The notes beneath the pieces are model-generated. The model saw only the letters and a program-made list of their open reading frames with translations. It was not told where the DNA came from and searched no databases. Both the position numbers and the translations under genes were made by a program. This document shows, piece after piece, positions 17,710-26,623 of a stretch of 64,000 nucleotides of DNA. Origin of the DNA: Lichenicola sp964247735 (GTDB lineage Bacteria > Pseudomonadota > Alphaproteobacteria > Acetobacterales > Acetobacteraceae); assembly GCA_964247735.1 (NCBI GenBank), contig CAXTVS010000001.1:146997-210996 (forward strand), in the 5' to 3' direction. The stretch's first letter is position 1; each line of letters opens with the position of its first letter.

Positions 17710-17973
17710 ATGTCAATTCTTGGCTGGATCATTCTCGGGCTGATCGCCGGGTTCATCGGCAGCAAGATCGTCAACAAGAGCGGCGAGGGCCTGATCCTCG
17801 ACATCGTGCTCGGCATCGTCGGCGCCATCGTCGGCGGCTACCTGTTCTCGATCCTGGGTGCCGCCCCCGTGACCGGGTTCAATCTTTACAGCATGTTCGT
17901 CGCGGTTGTCGGTGCGATCATCGTGCTGGTGGTGTACCATGCGATCTTCGGACGGCGTTCGCTCGGACGCTGA
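17710..17973 (+). CDS. GlsB/YeaQ/YmgE family stress membrane protein
   Basis: This 87-residue protein comprises three glycine-rich membrane segments: residues 3-20 (ILGWIILGLIAGFIGSKI), 27-50 (LDIVLGIVGAIVGGYLFSIL) and 60-80. This is the transglycosylase-associated (GlsB/YeaQ/YmgE) family, small inner-membrane proteins induced under general stress. A perfect EcfG promoter precedes it. The molecular function is not established for the family. Confidence 0.93.
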   Translation: MSILGWIILGLIAGFIGSKIVNKSGEGLILDIVLGIVGAIVGGYLFSILGAAPVTGFNLYSMFVAVVGAIIVLVVYHAIFGRRSLGR

Positions 17974-18047
17974 GCGCCGGCAATCCACGGCCCGGGCATG
18001 ACCGTCATCGCCTGAGATGGCGGCCGTCGGGCGAGCAGGACGAAACC

Positions 18048-20012
18048 ATGCCGGAAGAGCAAAGGCGGCCGGTACCGCCGCCAAAGGCGGTCGCCCAGGC
18101 GCCGTCACCCGACGCGTCGCGGGTCATGACCCTGTTCGTCATGATCGTGGCGACGCTGTACTTCGGCAAGGAGGTGCTGGTTCCGGTCACCCTGGCCCTC
18201 CTGCTCGCCTTCGTGCTCGCCCCGCTCACGACCCTGCTGCGCCGGCTGCACCTCGGCAAGGTGCCGTCCGTCCTGCTGGGCGTGATCCTGGCGCTGGGCC
18301 TGATCGTGGCGATCGGCGGCGTGATCGGCTCGCAGATCGCCGAGCTCACCTCCGACATCCCGAAATACGCCACCACGGTCGAGACCAAGGTCGCCAACGT
18401 CCGAAGCTACACCGTCGGCCGCCTGTCGCACCTGGCCGACGTGATCGGGTCGCACCGGCAGCACGGGCCCGCCGCCGCGACCACCGCCGCCACCGCCGGC
18501 ACTCCGGCGACCGCCTCCCCCACCGGCGGGGCGCAGCCGGCCCCGGCTCCGGCGGCGGCGGCACCCGCCGACACCGGCGCGTCGCCGCTGCAGCTCGCCC
18601 GGACCTACCTGTCGCCGATCCTGTCGCCGCTGGCCACGCTGGGCATCGTGTTCGTGGTGGCGGTGTTCGCGCTGCTGCAGCGCGAGGACCTGCGCGACCG
18701 GCTGATCCGCCTGGTGGGCTCGGACGACCTGCACCGCACCACGCTGGCGATCGACGACGGCGGCCGCCGGCTCAGCCGCTACTTCGTCACCCAGCTCAGC
18801 ATCAACACCCTGTTCGGCGTGGTGATCGGCATCGGCCTGCTGATCATCGGCGTGCCCAACCCGGTGCTGTGGGGCATCCTGTCCGGCCTGCTGCGCTTCG
18901 TGCCCTATGTCGGCTCCTTCATCTCCGCGGTGCTGCCGATGGGCCTCGCCGCCGCGGTGGAGCCCGGCTGGTCGATGGTGATCTGGACCGCCGTGCTCTA
19001 CGTCGTGGTGGAAGGCGTGACCGGTCAGGTGATCGAGCCGATGGTGTACGGCCACGCCACCGGCCTGTCGCCGTTCTCCGTGGTGGTGGCGGCGATCTTC
19101 TGGTCCTGGGTGTGGGGACCGGTGGGGCTGATCCTGTCCACCCCGCTCACCCTGTGCCTGGTGGTGATGGGCCGCCACGTGAAGCGGCTCGAGTTCCTCG
19201 ACGTCATGCTGGGCGACCGTCCCGCCCTGACCCCGGTGGAAAGCTTCTACCAGCGCATCCTGGCCGGCGACGCCGACGAGGCGCAGGACCATGCCGAGAC
19301 CCTGCTGCGGGAATGCTCGCTCACCGCCTACTACGACGGGGTGGCGCTCAAGGGGATGCAGCTCGCCGCCAACGACGCCCGCCGCGGCACGCTCGGCCAC
19401 GAGCAGCTCGACCGGGTCAAGGCGACGATCACGTCGCTGGTGGACGGGCTGTCCAGCCAGGAGGACGAGCAGCCGCCGCCGCCGAAGCGCGGCAAGGAGG
19501 CGATCGATCCGCACAGCGACGAGAACGACCTGCAGTCCCATCCCCATCCCGACAGCGTGGAAGGCGACATCCAGAGCCTGCCGCCGATCTGGCGCGGCCC
19601 GGAAGCGGTGATGTGCATCGGCGGACGCGGCCCGCTCGACGAGGCCGCCTCCGCCATCCTGGCGCAGCTGGTCGGCAAGCACGGGCTGGGCTCGCGCCTG
19701 GTCGGCTACGGCGACGTGTCGCGGGAGAAGATCGACACGCTGGACGTGTCCGGCGTGGCGATGGCCTGCGTGTCCTACCTCGACATCAGCGGCAGCCCGT
19801 CGCACCTGCGCTACCTGATGCAGCGCCTGCGCCAGCGCCTGCCGCGCGGCACGCCGATCCTGGTCGGGCTGTGGCCGCTGGAAGATTCGACCCTGAGCGA
19901 CAAGGAGGTGCAGCGCTCGATCGGCGCCGACTACTTCACCAGCTCGCTGGCCGAAGCGGTGACCGACTGCGTCGACGCCGCCCGCAAGGCCGGAGCCGCC
20001 CTGGCGGCTTGA
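18048..20012 (+). CDS. AI-2E family transporter with C-terminal cobalamin-binding-like domain
   Basis: This 654-residue protein has an N-terminal AI-2E/PerM permease module with about eight membrane segments, including GKEVLVPVTLALLLAFVLAPL, the LRFVPYVGSFISAVLPMGLAA loop and STPLTLCLVVMGRHV. An Ala/Pro linker (about 145-185) interrupts the first soluble loop. After residue 400 comes a cytoplasmic extension: a helical LDVMLGDRPALTPVESFYQRILAGD segment and then an alpha/beta domain (about 520-640) resembling a B12-binding fold but lacking the cobalamin DxHxxG motif. The substrate is unknown; AI-2 transport is inferred only from the family name. It follows the GlsB gene by 74 bases. Confidence 0.88.
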   Translation: MPEEQRRPVPPPKAVAQAPSPDASRVMTLFVMIVATLYFGKEVLVPVTLALLLAFVLAPLTTLLRRLHLGKVPSVLLGVILALGLIVAIGGVIGSQIAELTSDIPKYATTVETKVANVRSYTVGRLSHLADVIGSHRQHGPAAATTAATAGTPATASPTGGAQPAPAPAAAAPADTGASPLQLARTYLSPILSPLATLGIVFVVAVFALLQREDLRDRLIRLVGSDDLHRTTLAIDDGGRRLSRYFVTQLSINTLFGVVIGIGLLIIGVPNPVLWGILSGLLRFVPYVGSFISAVLPMGLAAAVEPGWSMVIWTAVLYVVVEGVTGQVIEPMVYGHATGLSPFSVVVAAIFWSWVWGPVGLILSTPLTLCLVVMGRHVKRLEFLDVMLGDRPALTPVESFYQRILAGDADEAQDHAETLLRECSLTAYYDGVALKGMQLAANDARRGTLGHEQLDRVKATITSLVDGLSSQEDEQPPPPKRGKEAIDPHSDENDLQSHPHPDSVEGDIQSLPPIWRGPEAVMCIGGRGPLDEAASAILAQLVGKHGLGSRLVGYGDVSREKIDTLDVSGVAMACVSYLDISGSPSHLRYLMQRLRQRLPRGTPILVGLWPLEDSTLSDKEVQRSIGADYFTSSLAEAVTDCVDAARKAGAALAA

Positions 20013-20052
20013 ACGACGTTCACGCCCCGTCAGGGCGTGGGCGGCCCCGGCC

Positions 20053-23000
20053 TCACTCGCCGGCGAGGCGCAGCCCGAACTGCTGCGCCAGCTGGCTGCG
20101 ATAGGCGCGCTGGCGCATGCGGTCGGCGTCCAGGATCGCAGGCCCGCGCCCGATCAGGCGGTGGATGCGCGCCACCTCGCCCAGGTGCTTCTGCGCCGCG
20201 AGCCGGTGCGTGGTGCTGTCGCCGTGCCGGCGGTGGATGTTCAGCGGCTCCGCGACATAGGCCACCTGGGCGCCGGGCTGGTCGAGCAGCTCGATGTAGA
20301 GCCGCCAGTCGCCGGCGACGCGGAACGTGAGCAGCTCGTCGCCGAGGCGGGACAGCGCGGCACGCAGCGCCTGGCGCTCGAACAGCACGCCGCTGGCGTT
20401 CAGGATCAGGTTGCGCTCGCCGAGGCAGGCGCGGACGAAGGCCGGCCCCTCGTGCAGGCCGTCGCTGTCGAGCGTGGTGCCGGCGGTGGTGGCGTAGTAC
20501 GGCTTGTAGCTGTCGGACACGGTGGTGCCGGCGGCGTCCACGGCGCGGCTGTCGCAGAACGCCATCACCGCGCGCGGCGCGTTGTCCAGCGCCTGGGCCA
20601 GGGTTTCCAGCAGGCGCGGGTCGGCCGCGTCGTCGGCCTCGGCGATCCAGATCCAGTCGCCCCTGGCCTCCGTGACCGCCCGCTGCCACTGCCGGAACAC
20701 CGAGCCCGAGTTGCGCGCCTGCGCCACCACGCGGACCTGGCGGTCCCAGTCGGCGGCGGCGGCCCGCGCCTCGGCGACGCTGTCGTCGGCGGACGCGTCG
20801 TCGAGCACGATCACCTCGTGCACCGGATGCCCCTGTGCGAAGATCGAGGCCAGGCGCTGTCGCATGTAGCGGGCGTAGTTGAAGCTCGGCACCACCACCG
20901 AGATGCGGCGCATTCCCGGCTGGGCCAGCGCCAGCAGGCGGCCGGCGTAGCGGTCGAAGCAGAGCTGCCGCGCCACCTGCCGGCCGCTGCGCGCGCGCTC
21001 GGCGTGCGGCCGGTCGTGGCAGTCCTGCGCCAGGGCCAGGGCGGCGCGGGCCAGGGCGGCGACGTCGCCCAGCGGCACCAGGGCGCCGGTGTCGAACCGG
21101 CGCAGCAGCTCCGGGGTGCCGCCGCTGTTCTCGAACGCGGCGACCGGCAGGCCGCTGGCCAGCGCCTCCATCACCACGCTGGGCAGCGGGTCCTCGCGCG
21201 AGGTCAGCACGAAGGCGTCGGCGGCGCTGAGGTGGTCCGGCGCGTCGGGAACGTGGCCCGGCATGTGGAAGGTGCCGGACGCGGTCGCCGCCTCCAGCTC
21301 GGCGCGCAGGTAGGTGTGCAGGGCGGGATCGATGTCGCCGAGCCACAGGCAGTGGATGCGGCGGTGGCGCCGCCGTCCGCCCGGGGTGCGCGCCGACAGC
21401 AGGCGCCAGAGCTGCAGGAACAGGTCGAAGCCCTTGCGCATGTCGGCATAGCCGACGCCGATCAGCAGCAGGTCGCCCGCCTCGACGCCGAACTGGGCGC
21501 GGAACGCCGCGCGGTGGCGGGCGGAATGGCGCACCGCGGCGTACAGCCCCTGCGGCATCTGCACCGTCCGCTCGTCCGCCACCGGCACCAGCGCACGCAC
21601 CGCGTCCTGCACCGCCGCGGCCGGGAACACCACCCGCGCCGCCCGCCCGGCGGCGTCGCGCAGCGCCGGCAGCAGCCCCTTCTCGCCGAGCAGCGCCGGC
21701 AGCTCGTGCACCAGCAGGATGAACGGGATGCCGGCCTGCGCCAGGTGCCGGCACGCGGACGACGACGCGGCGCTGTTGACCATGGCACCCGAGAACCCGG
21801 CGACGCGCAGCGCCTCCAGATGCGCCGGCAGGCGGGGATCGTCGGCACCCATCACGGTGGTGCGGCCGACCGACTCGTAGCCGTCCCGCAGCGCGCCGCC
21901 ACCCAGCAGCAGGAAGGCGATCTCGACCCCGTGGCAGCGCTTGAGCTGGCGGCCGACATGCAGCAGCAGCGACTGCGCGCCGGCGGGGAACGCGTCGTGG
22001 CCGACCAGCAGCACCCGGCCCTGCGCGGACGGGCGCCCGAAGCCGGTGACGGCGCGGCCGGTGGCGTTGAGGTACGCCGCGCCGAAATGCAGGTCCGGCT
22101 CCAGGGTGGCGCCCTCGGCCCACTCGTTCCAGGCGTTGACGCAGACGATCGGCTCGCCGTGGAACGGGTGCGCCCCGGCCTGCCGCACCAGGCCCTCGAG
22201 CCAGGTCTCGTAGCGGGCCGGCGTGCTGCCGTGCAGCACCAGGCCGCTGCCCTGCCGGCGGGCGTCGTTGTCCCAGGACGGGGCCGCGGTGCGGATGACC
22301 GGGAACGGCGGCGGCGGCTCGGCAAGGGCCGCGCGCACCACCTCGTCGTAGTCGTACACCTGCCCGGTGAAGTCGGTGTCGAGCATGTTCAGGGTGGTGT
22401 TGACCGTGGCCAAACCCCCCACCAGCTTGTGCGGCGGGAACTCGACCGCGCCGTCCAGGCCGTACGGGCGCGGATCGTTGTCGCCGAAGCTCTGCGACAT
22501 CACGAACAGCGGGTCCTCGTCCGCGCGGCCCTGGAACAGGGTGCGCCAGCGGGCGATCGTGTCCGCCGCCTCCGGGATCAGCGCGATGCGGTAGATCATC
22601 AGCAGCGGGCGGCCGCCGACGCGGATGTAGCGCGGGTCGGCGAAGTGGCGGGCGAAGCAGTCGACCAGCGCCAGCTCGTCCTCGGGCCGGAAGTCCTGGC
22701 TGATCAGCACGTCCTCCTCCGAGCCGTCCCAGCGCCGGGTCCAGTTCTCGTTGGCCCACATCAGGCAGAACGGCAGCTCGACCGACGGGTCGGCGAGCAG
22801 CGCCTCCAGCGGGCCGTCGAGCAGGCGCTCGCGGTTGAACCAGTAGAAGTAGAACACGAAGCCCTCGATCCCGGCCGCGCGCGCCATCTCCGCCTGGCGG
22901 CGCAGCGTCTCGGTGCCTTCCAGCCGGTAGTGGCCGAGGTCGCGCGGGATGCGCGGCTGGTAGTGGCCGGCAAAGCGCGGCAGGCCGCGCTGGACGTTGG

Positions 23001-23826
23001 TCCACTCGGTGAAGCCCTCGCCCCACCACTCGTCGTTGCGTCGCACGGCGTGGAACTGCGGCAGGTAGTAGGCGAGCACGCGGGCCCGGCGCGCCGCGGT
23101 CGCGGGCAGCGGCCGCCTGGTCTCGAAGCACGGTCCCGGCTGGGTGTGGCGGCGCACCTCGCGCGCGGTGGTGGTCTCGCCGGCGGGCAGGCTCGGATGC
23201 ACGCCGGGCCGGTCGCGGTTGGCCAGGTAGTGCAGCAGCGGGTTGGCCTCGGTCTCGCCGCCGAGGTAGCGCTGCCGGTAGAAGGCGGGGTCGAAGCCGG
23301 CGAACGGGCGCCGGCTCTCCCGGAAGCCCTGCACCATGTAGTGCTCGAGCGGGTCGAGCCCGGCCTCGGCGACGTCCGGGTAGGCGCGCAGGTAGAACGG
23401 GCTGTCGAACTCGGCCATGGCGCTGTGCGTGCCGCTGCCGCGGTTGAGCAGGTAGTGGCGCAGCGCGTGCATGCCGTCGGGCACCGCGTAGGTCGCGCGG
23501 TACCAGGCCGGGTCGAACCAGGCGCTGGGACGGCGTCCTTCCGCCTCGCCGCGGAGCAGGTAGTGCAGCAGCGGGTCGATCCCGTCCCTGGCCACGTCCG
23601 GCTGCTGCGCCAGGTACCAGCCCGGGTCGAAGTACAGGTTGGGCTTGCGGCCCTCGCGCCAGCCATGGGCGTGGTAGTGCGCCATCGCCCTGGCGCGCAT
23701 GCTGGCCATGTCCGGGTTGCAGGCGACGTAGTACTCGATGTCGAACAGGCCGGACTGCTCGATCAGGTGCAGGGCACCGGCAGGATCGACGCCCAGTTGC
23801 GGGACCGCATGGTGGGCGGCAGTCAT
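20053..23826 (-). CDS. Multidomain GH99-like / GT4 / GT2 polysaccharide enzyme
   Basis: This 1257-residue protein has four parts. Residues 25-215 hold five imperfect repeats of the type FDPxWY...DPLLHYL. Residues about 245-595 are a WbsX/GH99-like domain (YYLPQFHAVRRNDEWWGEGFTEW, FYFYWFN, LMWANENWTRRWDG, VNAWNEWAEGATLEPD). Residues about 603-965 are a GT4-type glycosyltransferase (VLLVGHDAFPAGAQSLLLH, then AFVLTSREDPLPSVVMEALA). Residues about 985-1225 are a GT2 domain (RISVVVPSFNYARYM, DDASADDSV, WIAEADDAADP). Such fusions build or trim extracellular or O-antigen glycans. No signal peptide or membrane helix is seen. The gene stands alone, with no capsule cluster around it. Confidence 0.88.
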   Translation of the reverse strand: MTAAHHAVPQLGVDPAGALHLIEQSGLFDIEYYVACNPDMASMRARAMAHYHAHGWREGRKPNLYFDPGWYLAQQPDVARDGIDPLLHYLLRGEAEGRRPSAWFDPAWYRATYAVPDGMHALRHYLLNRGSGTHSAMAEFDSPFYLRAYPDVAEAGLDPLEHYMVQGFRESRRPFAGFDPAFYRQRYLGGETEANPLLHYLANRDRPGVHPSLPAGETTTAREVRRHTQPGPCFETRRPLPATAARRARVLAYYLPQFHAVRRNDEWWGEGFTEWTNVQRGLPRFAGHYQPRIPRDLGHYRLEGTETLRRQAEMARAAGIEGFVFYFYWFNRERLLDGPLEALLADPSVELPFCLMWANENWTRRWDGSEEDVLISQDFRPEDELALVDCFARHFADPRYIRVGGRPLLMIYRIALIPEAADTIARWRTLFQGRADEDPLFVMSQSFGDNDPRPYGLDGAVEFPPHKLVGGLATVNTTLNMLDTDFTGQVYDYDEVVRAALAEPPPPFPVIRTAAPSWDNDARRQGSGLVLHGSTPARYETWLEGLVRQAGAHPFHGEPIVCVNAWNEWAEGATLEPDLHFGAAYLNATGRAVTGFGRPSAQGRVLLVGHDAFPAGAQSLLLHVGRQLKRCHGVEIAFLLLGGGALRDGYESVGRTTVMGADDPRLPAHLEALRVAGFSGAMVNSAASSSACRHLAQAGIPFILLVHELPALLGEKGLLPALRDAAGRAARVVFPAAAVQDAVRALVPVADERTVQMPQGLYAAVRHSARHRAAFRAQFGVEAGDLLLIGVGYADMRKGFDLFLQLWRLLSARTPGGRRRHRRIHCLWLGDIDPALHTYLRAELEAATASGTFHMPGHVPDAPDHLSAADAFVLTSREDPLPSVVMEALASGLPVAAFENSGGTPELLRRFDTGALVPLGDVAALARAALALAQDCHDRPHAERARSGRQVARQLCFDRYAGRLLALAQPGMRRISVVVPSFNYARYMRQRLASIFAQGHPVHEVIVLDDASADDSVAEARAAAADWDRQVRVVAQARNSGSVFRQWQRAVTEARGDWIWIAEADDAADPRLLETLAQALDNAPRAVMAFCDSRAVDAAGTTVSDSYKPYYATTAGTTLDSDGLHEGPAFVRACLGERNLILNASGVLFERQALRAALSRLGDELLTFRVAGDWRLYIELLDQPGAQVAYVAEPLNIHRRHGDSTTHRLAAQKHLGEVARIHRLIGRGPAILDADRMRQRAYRSQLAQQFGLRLAGE

Positions 23827-23952
23827 TCCTGCTCCTGGCGGATCAGACAGTTAAAAATTCGTTACGGACGTTACACGCCAGCAGACCGTTACGGCAAGCG
23901 TTCGTTTCGGTAGGCGACAGATCCGGCAATGCCGCGGCCAGCCGGGGCGGCC

Positions 23953-24420
23953 TCAGTTCACCGTCATCCGCGCCACGTCGTGCACGTTGCGGGCGGCGGT
24001 GCGGTCGCCCGGGACCACCAGGTTGGCGTGCCCCGCCTCGGTCACCACCAGCACCGGGTCGGCGCTGCCGTCGGGATCGAGCTCGCCGAACGAGAACGCG
24101 ACCTGGTAGCCGTCGCGGCCGACCACCGTGAGCGTGTGGCGCAGGATCGCGTGCTTGGCCGGCTCGTTGCGCGGGTCCGCCTGCAGCAGCAGGTCCCACA
24201 GCCGCACCCCGCTCGGCCGGCCATGGCTCATCCCGTGTCCGGTGACCTGGCTCACCGGCACGCTGACCACCGGCAGCCGCGCCAGCGCCGACGGGTCGAG
24301 CGGGCCGGGACGCGCCACCGCGCCGTCGAGCACGAAGGACGCGGGCGCCGGCTGCGCCCGTACCGGGGCGGACAGCAACGCGCACAGGAGGACGATCGAC
24401 GCGATCGGTTTGACGGGCAT
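23953..24420 (-). CDS. Secreted molybdopterin-oxidoreductase-like protein
   Basis: From the ATG at 24420 the product is 155 residues with a signal peptide (about 22 residues, ending near VRAQPA). The mature part follows the sulfite-oxidase-like molybdopterin fold: FVLDGAVARPGPLDPSALARLP, then GVRLWDLLLQAD, VVGRDGYQVAFSFGELDPDG and LVVPGDRTAARNVHDVARM. The usual cofactor cysteine before the GVRLWDLL segment is absent, so it may not hold molybdopterin in the classical way. AAAGG upstream supports the start. The function is unknown. Confidence 0.75.
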   Translation of the reverse strand: MPVKPIASIVLLCALLSAPVRAQPAPASFVLDGAVARPGPLDPSALARLPVVSVPVSQVTGHGMSHGRPSGVRLWDLLLQADPRNEPAKHAILRHTLTVVGRDGYQVAFSFGELDPDGSADPVLVVTEAGHANLVVPGDRTAARNVHDVARMTVN

Positions 24421-24512
24421 CGGGCTGGCCTTTCGCTGGATGCGGACAGGATGGCGCAGCGGCCGGCCGGACCGGAAGACGGATTGCGCTTGCATCGCGG
24501 CAGGACCCCCGC

Positions 24513-24995
24513 ATGATCCGGCGCATGGACGACGCCCGCCCGCCGCTGCCGCCCTTCACCCGTGACACCGCGCGGCAGAAGGTGCGCGCGGCGGAGGACG
24601 GCTGGAACCGACGCGATCCCGAGGCCGTGGCGCTGGCGTACACCGCCGACAGCCGCTGGCGGAACCGGGCGCTGTTCTTCTCCGGCCGTCCCGCCATCGT
24701 GTCGTTCCTGCGGACCAAGTGGCAGGCGGAGCGGGAGTACCGGCTGATCAAGGAGCTGTGGGCGTTCGACGCGGACCGGATCGCGGTGCGGTTCGCCTAC
24801 GAGTTCCACGACGCGTCCGGCGCCTGGTTCCGCGCCTACGGCAACGAGCAGTGGGCGTTCGACACGAACGGGCTGATGCGCCGCCGGGAAGCCAGCATCA
24901 ACGACCTGCCGATCGCGGACGCCGACCGGCTGTTCCGCTGGCCGCTCGGCCCCCGTCCGGACGGGCATCCGGGACTGGCCGAGCTGGACCTGTAG
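24513..24995 (+). CDS. DUF1348 family NTF2-like protein
   Basis: This 160-residue cytoplasmic protein matches DUF1348: PPFTRDTARQKVRAAEDGWNRRDPEAVALAYT, SRWRNRALFFSGRPAIVSFL, RYGNEQWAF-type core and DLPIADADRLFRWPLGPRPD at the end. The fold is a single NTF2-like cone (SnoaL superfamily). The enzymatic role, if any, is unknown. ATG 24513 or ATG 24525 could be the true start. Confidence 0.88.
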   Translation: MIRRMDDARPPLPPFTRDTARQKVRAAEDGWNRRDPEAVALAYTADSRWRNRALFFSGRPAIVSFLRTKWQAEREYRLIKELWAFDADRIAVRFAYEFHDASGAWFRAYGNEQWAFDTNGLMRRREASINDLPIADADRLFRWPLGPRPDGHPGLAELDL

Positions 24996-25075
24996 GGCCG
25001 GCCGGAGCGGCCGAGGGGCAGGGAACCGGCATCCCTGCGGGCTGGGGCGCGGCGCACCGGGGACGTGCCGCGACG

Positions 25076-25597
25076 TCAGGAGGTCGGGGGCAGCGGGTGG
25101 CCGGTGTAGAACTCGCTGGCGATCTTCCACTGGCCGTCGACCTTCAGGAGCTGGATGACCTTCCAGCCCCATCCGCCGTGGCCGTTCCTGTCCTTGTTGA
25201 CGAAGTCGAGGGAGACCTGGCCCAGCGGCCCGTCCTGCAGGATGCGGATGTTGTGGAAGGTCTGGGTGAACGGTTCGGCACTCCCGAACACGCCCCTGCG
25301 GAAGTCGGCGAACCGGCGCGTGTCGAGCGGCCTGGCGGCGTGCGGGCCGACCAGCTGGGAGGTCCCGGCGAACGGCACCTGGTCGTTCAGCAGCAGGGGA
25401 AGGAACGCGGCCTCGTTCCGGGTGGACACGGCGGTCTGGTAGGTCCGGAGCAGGGTTTCGATGGCCTGGCGGTCGGCCGGCGTCGGCTCGTTGCTGCCGA
25501 AGCCGGCCGGCAGGCCGCCGGCCCGGGCGGACGCTGCGGCGGCCGCCGCGGCGGCAAGGAGGACGAGGAGGCGAAGGCTCGACCTGGCAGCGGGCAT
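25076..25597 (-). CDS. Secreted SnoaL/DUF4440-like protein
   Basis: The 173-residue product starts at ATG 25597, with a signal peptide rich in alanine (about residues 1-26, ending SARAGG). The mature part begins a helix with PADRQAIETLLRTYQTAVSTRNEAAFLPLL and ends in GGWGWKVIQLLKVDGQWKIASEFYTG, the strand-rich NTF2-like core seen in DUF4440/SnoaL proteins. It is probably periplasmic. It is divergent from the cupin gene across 237 bases; no operator was recognised. Confidence 0.75.
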   Translation of the reverse strand: MPAARSSLRLLVLLAAAAAAAASARAGGLPAGFGSNEPTPADRQAIETLLRTYQTAVSTRNEAAFLPLLLNDQVPFAGTSQLVGPHAARPLDTRRFADFRRGVFGSAEPFTQTFHNIRILQDGPLGQVSLDFVNKDRNGHGGWGWKVIQLLKVDGQWKIASEFYTGHPLPPTS

Positions 25598-25834
25598 CCC
25601 GACCTCCGGTTCGGCGTGGCGATCGGGTCGCCCGGCTGCCCGCTCGACGTCCCGGACCCGGAGGGAAACGTGCAACGGACCCGGACCGTCCGCAAGCCGT
25701 ACCCGCGGCCGTGCGCGTCGCATTCCGCCTCCGGGCCCGCGAACCATCGTCGCGTCGTCCCGTTCGGAACCGGGAACGCCCGATCCCGGGTGGGGAGGCT
25801 CCTGCCGCCCCGGGCGCAACCGGAGGGGAGAACC

Positions 25835-26230
25835 ATGGAGATCAGGCGCGCGGGCAGCCAGCCTTCCGGCAGGGGACCGGCCGACTGGTTCACCGGCACG
25901 GTGCGGATCGACCCGCTGTTCAGCGCGCCCGATCCGGCGCGGGCGGATGCGGCGCTGGTCACCTTCGAGCCCGGCGCACGGACCGCCTGGCATACCCATC
26001 CGTTCGGCCAGACCCTGATCGTCACCGCCGGCCTCGGCTGGGCGCAGCGGGAGGGCGGACCCGTCGAGGAGATCCGGCCCGGCGACGTGATCTGGTTCCC
26101 GCCCGGCGAGAAGCACTGGCACGGCGCGTCCGGCACCACCGCCATGAGCCACGTCGCCATCCAGGAGCGGCTGGACGGCTCGCCCGTGCGGTGGATGGAG
26201 CATGTCGACGAGGCGCAGTACCGGCGCTGA
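25835..26230 (+). CDS. Single-domain cupin
   Basis: The 131-residue protein is a small cupin of the carboxymuconolactone-associated or YhhW-like type. The metal ligands appear as HTHPFGQ (two histidines and a glutamine) in motif 1 and H in PPGEKHWHGA in motif 2, with GPGDVIWFP-like spacing in RPGDVIWFPPGEKHWH. An excellent GGAGGGG site precedes the ATG. It is presumably cytoplasmic; the substrate is unknown. Confidence 0.85.
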   Translation: MEIRRAGSQPSGRGPADWFTGTVRIDPLFSAPDPARADAALVTFEPGARTAWHTHPFGQTLIVTAGLGWAQREGGPVEEIRPGDVIWFPPGEKHWHGASGTTAMSHVAIQERLDGSPVRWMEHVDEAQYRR

Positions 26231-26254
26231 CGGGAACGTCCGCTCACCCGCCGG

Positions 26255-26506
26255 TCACGGCAGCGCCGGCCCGCCTCCGGCCTGTATCCCGCCGCCGACG
26301 CCCATGCCGCCGTTCGCGCCGCCGGGTCCCATGCCGCCGTTGCCGCGATAGTCCGGCAGGTCCGGCCCGGCGGCGCGGTCGATCAGCAGCGGGGACTCCG
26401 AGCTGTCCGGAAGCGGCCCGCAGCCCGGCAGCGCGACCAGGACGAGAAGAACCGCCGGGCTGACGGCCGCCTGCCCCCGGTTCCGCTGGGCCAGCCGCCC
26501 CGCCAT
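26255..26506 (-). CDS. Small putative lipoprotein
   Basis: The ATG at 26506 gives 83 residues. A hydrophobic N-terminal segment (SPAVLLVLVALPGC) ends in the lipobox LPGC, so the mature protein would begin at that cysteine. The remaining ~50 residues are Gly/Met/Pro-rich and lack a recognisable domain. The lipobox and a GAAGGG site upstream support translation; otherwise it could be spurious. Confidence 0.5.
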   Translation of the reverse strand: MAGRLAQRNRGQAAVSPAVLLVLVALPGCGPLPDSSESPLLIDRAAGPDLPDYRGNGGMGPGGANGGMGVGGGIQAGGGPALP

Positions 26507-26623
26507 CCTCAACCCTTCCGCCCTCCGGGCGGCGTCCCGGCGTGAACTCGGAGCAGGCGTCCGGAAGCGACGCCTTGACAGCCTGATCCCGTCGCCTTGA
26601 ACGGCAGGGTTCGAAACAGTTGG

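Noticed and set aside
20161..23913. A 1250-residue plus-strand open frame opposite the glycosyltransferase fusion
   Set aside because: It is the antisense shadow of a gene with clear domains; the composition (Val/Gln/His/Arg-rich) has no motifs.
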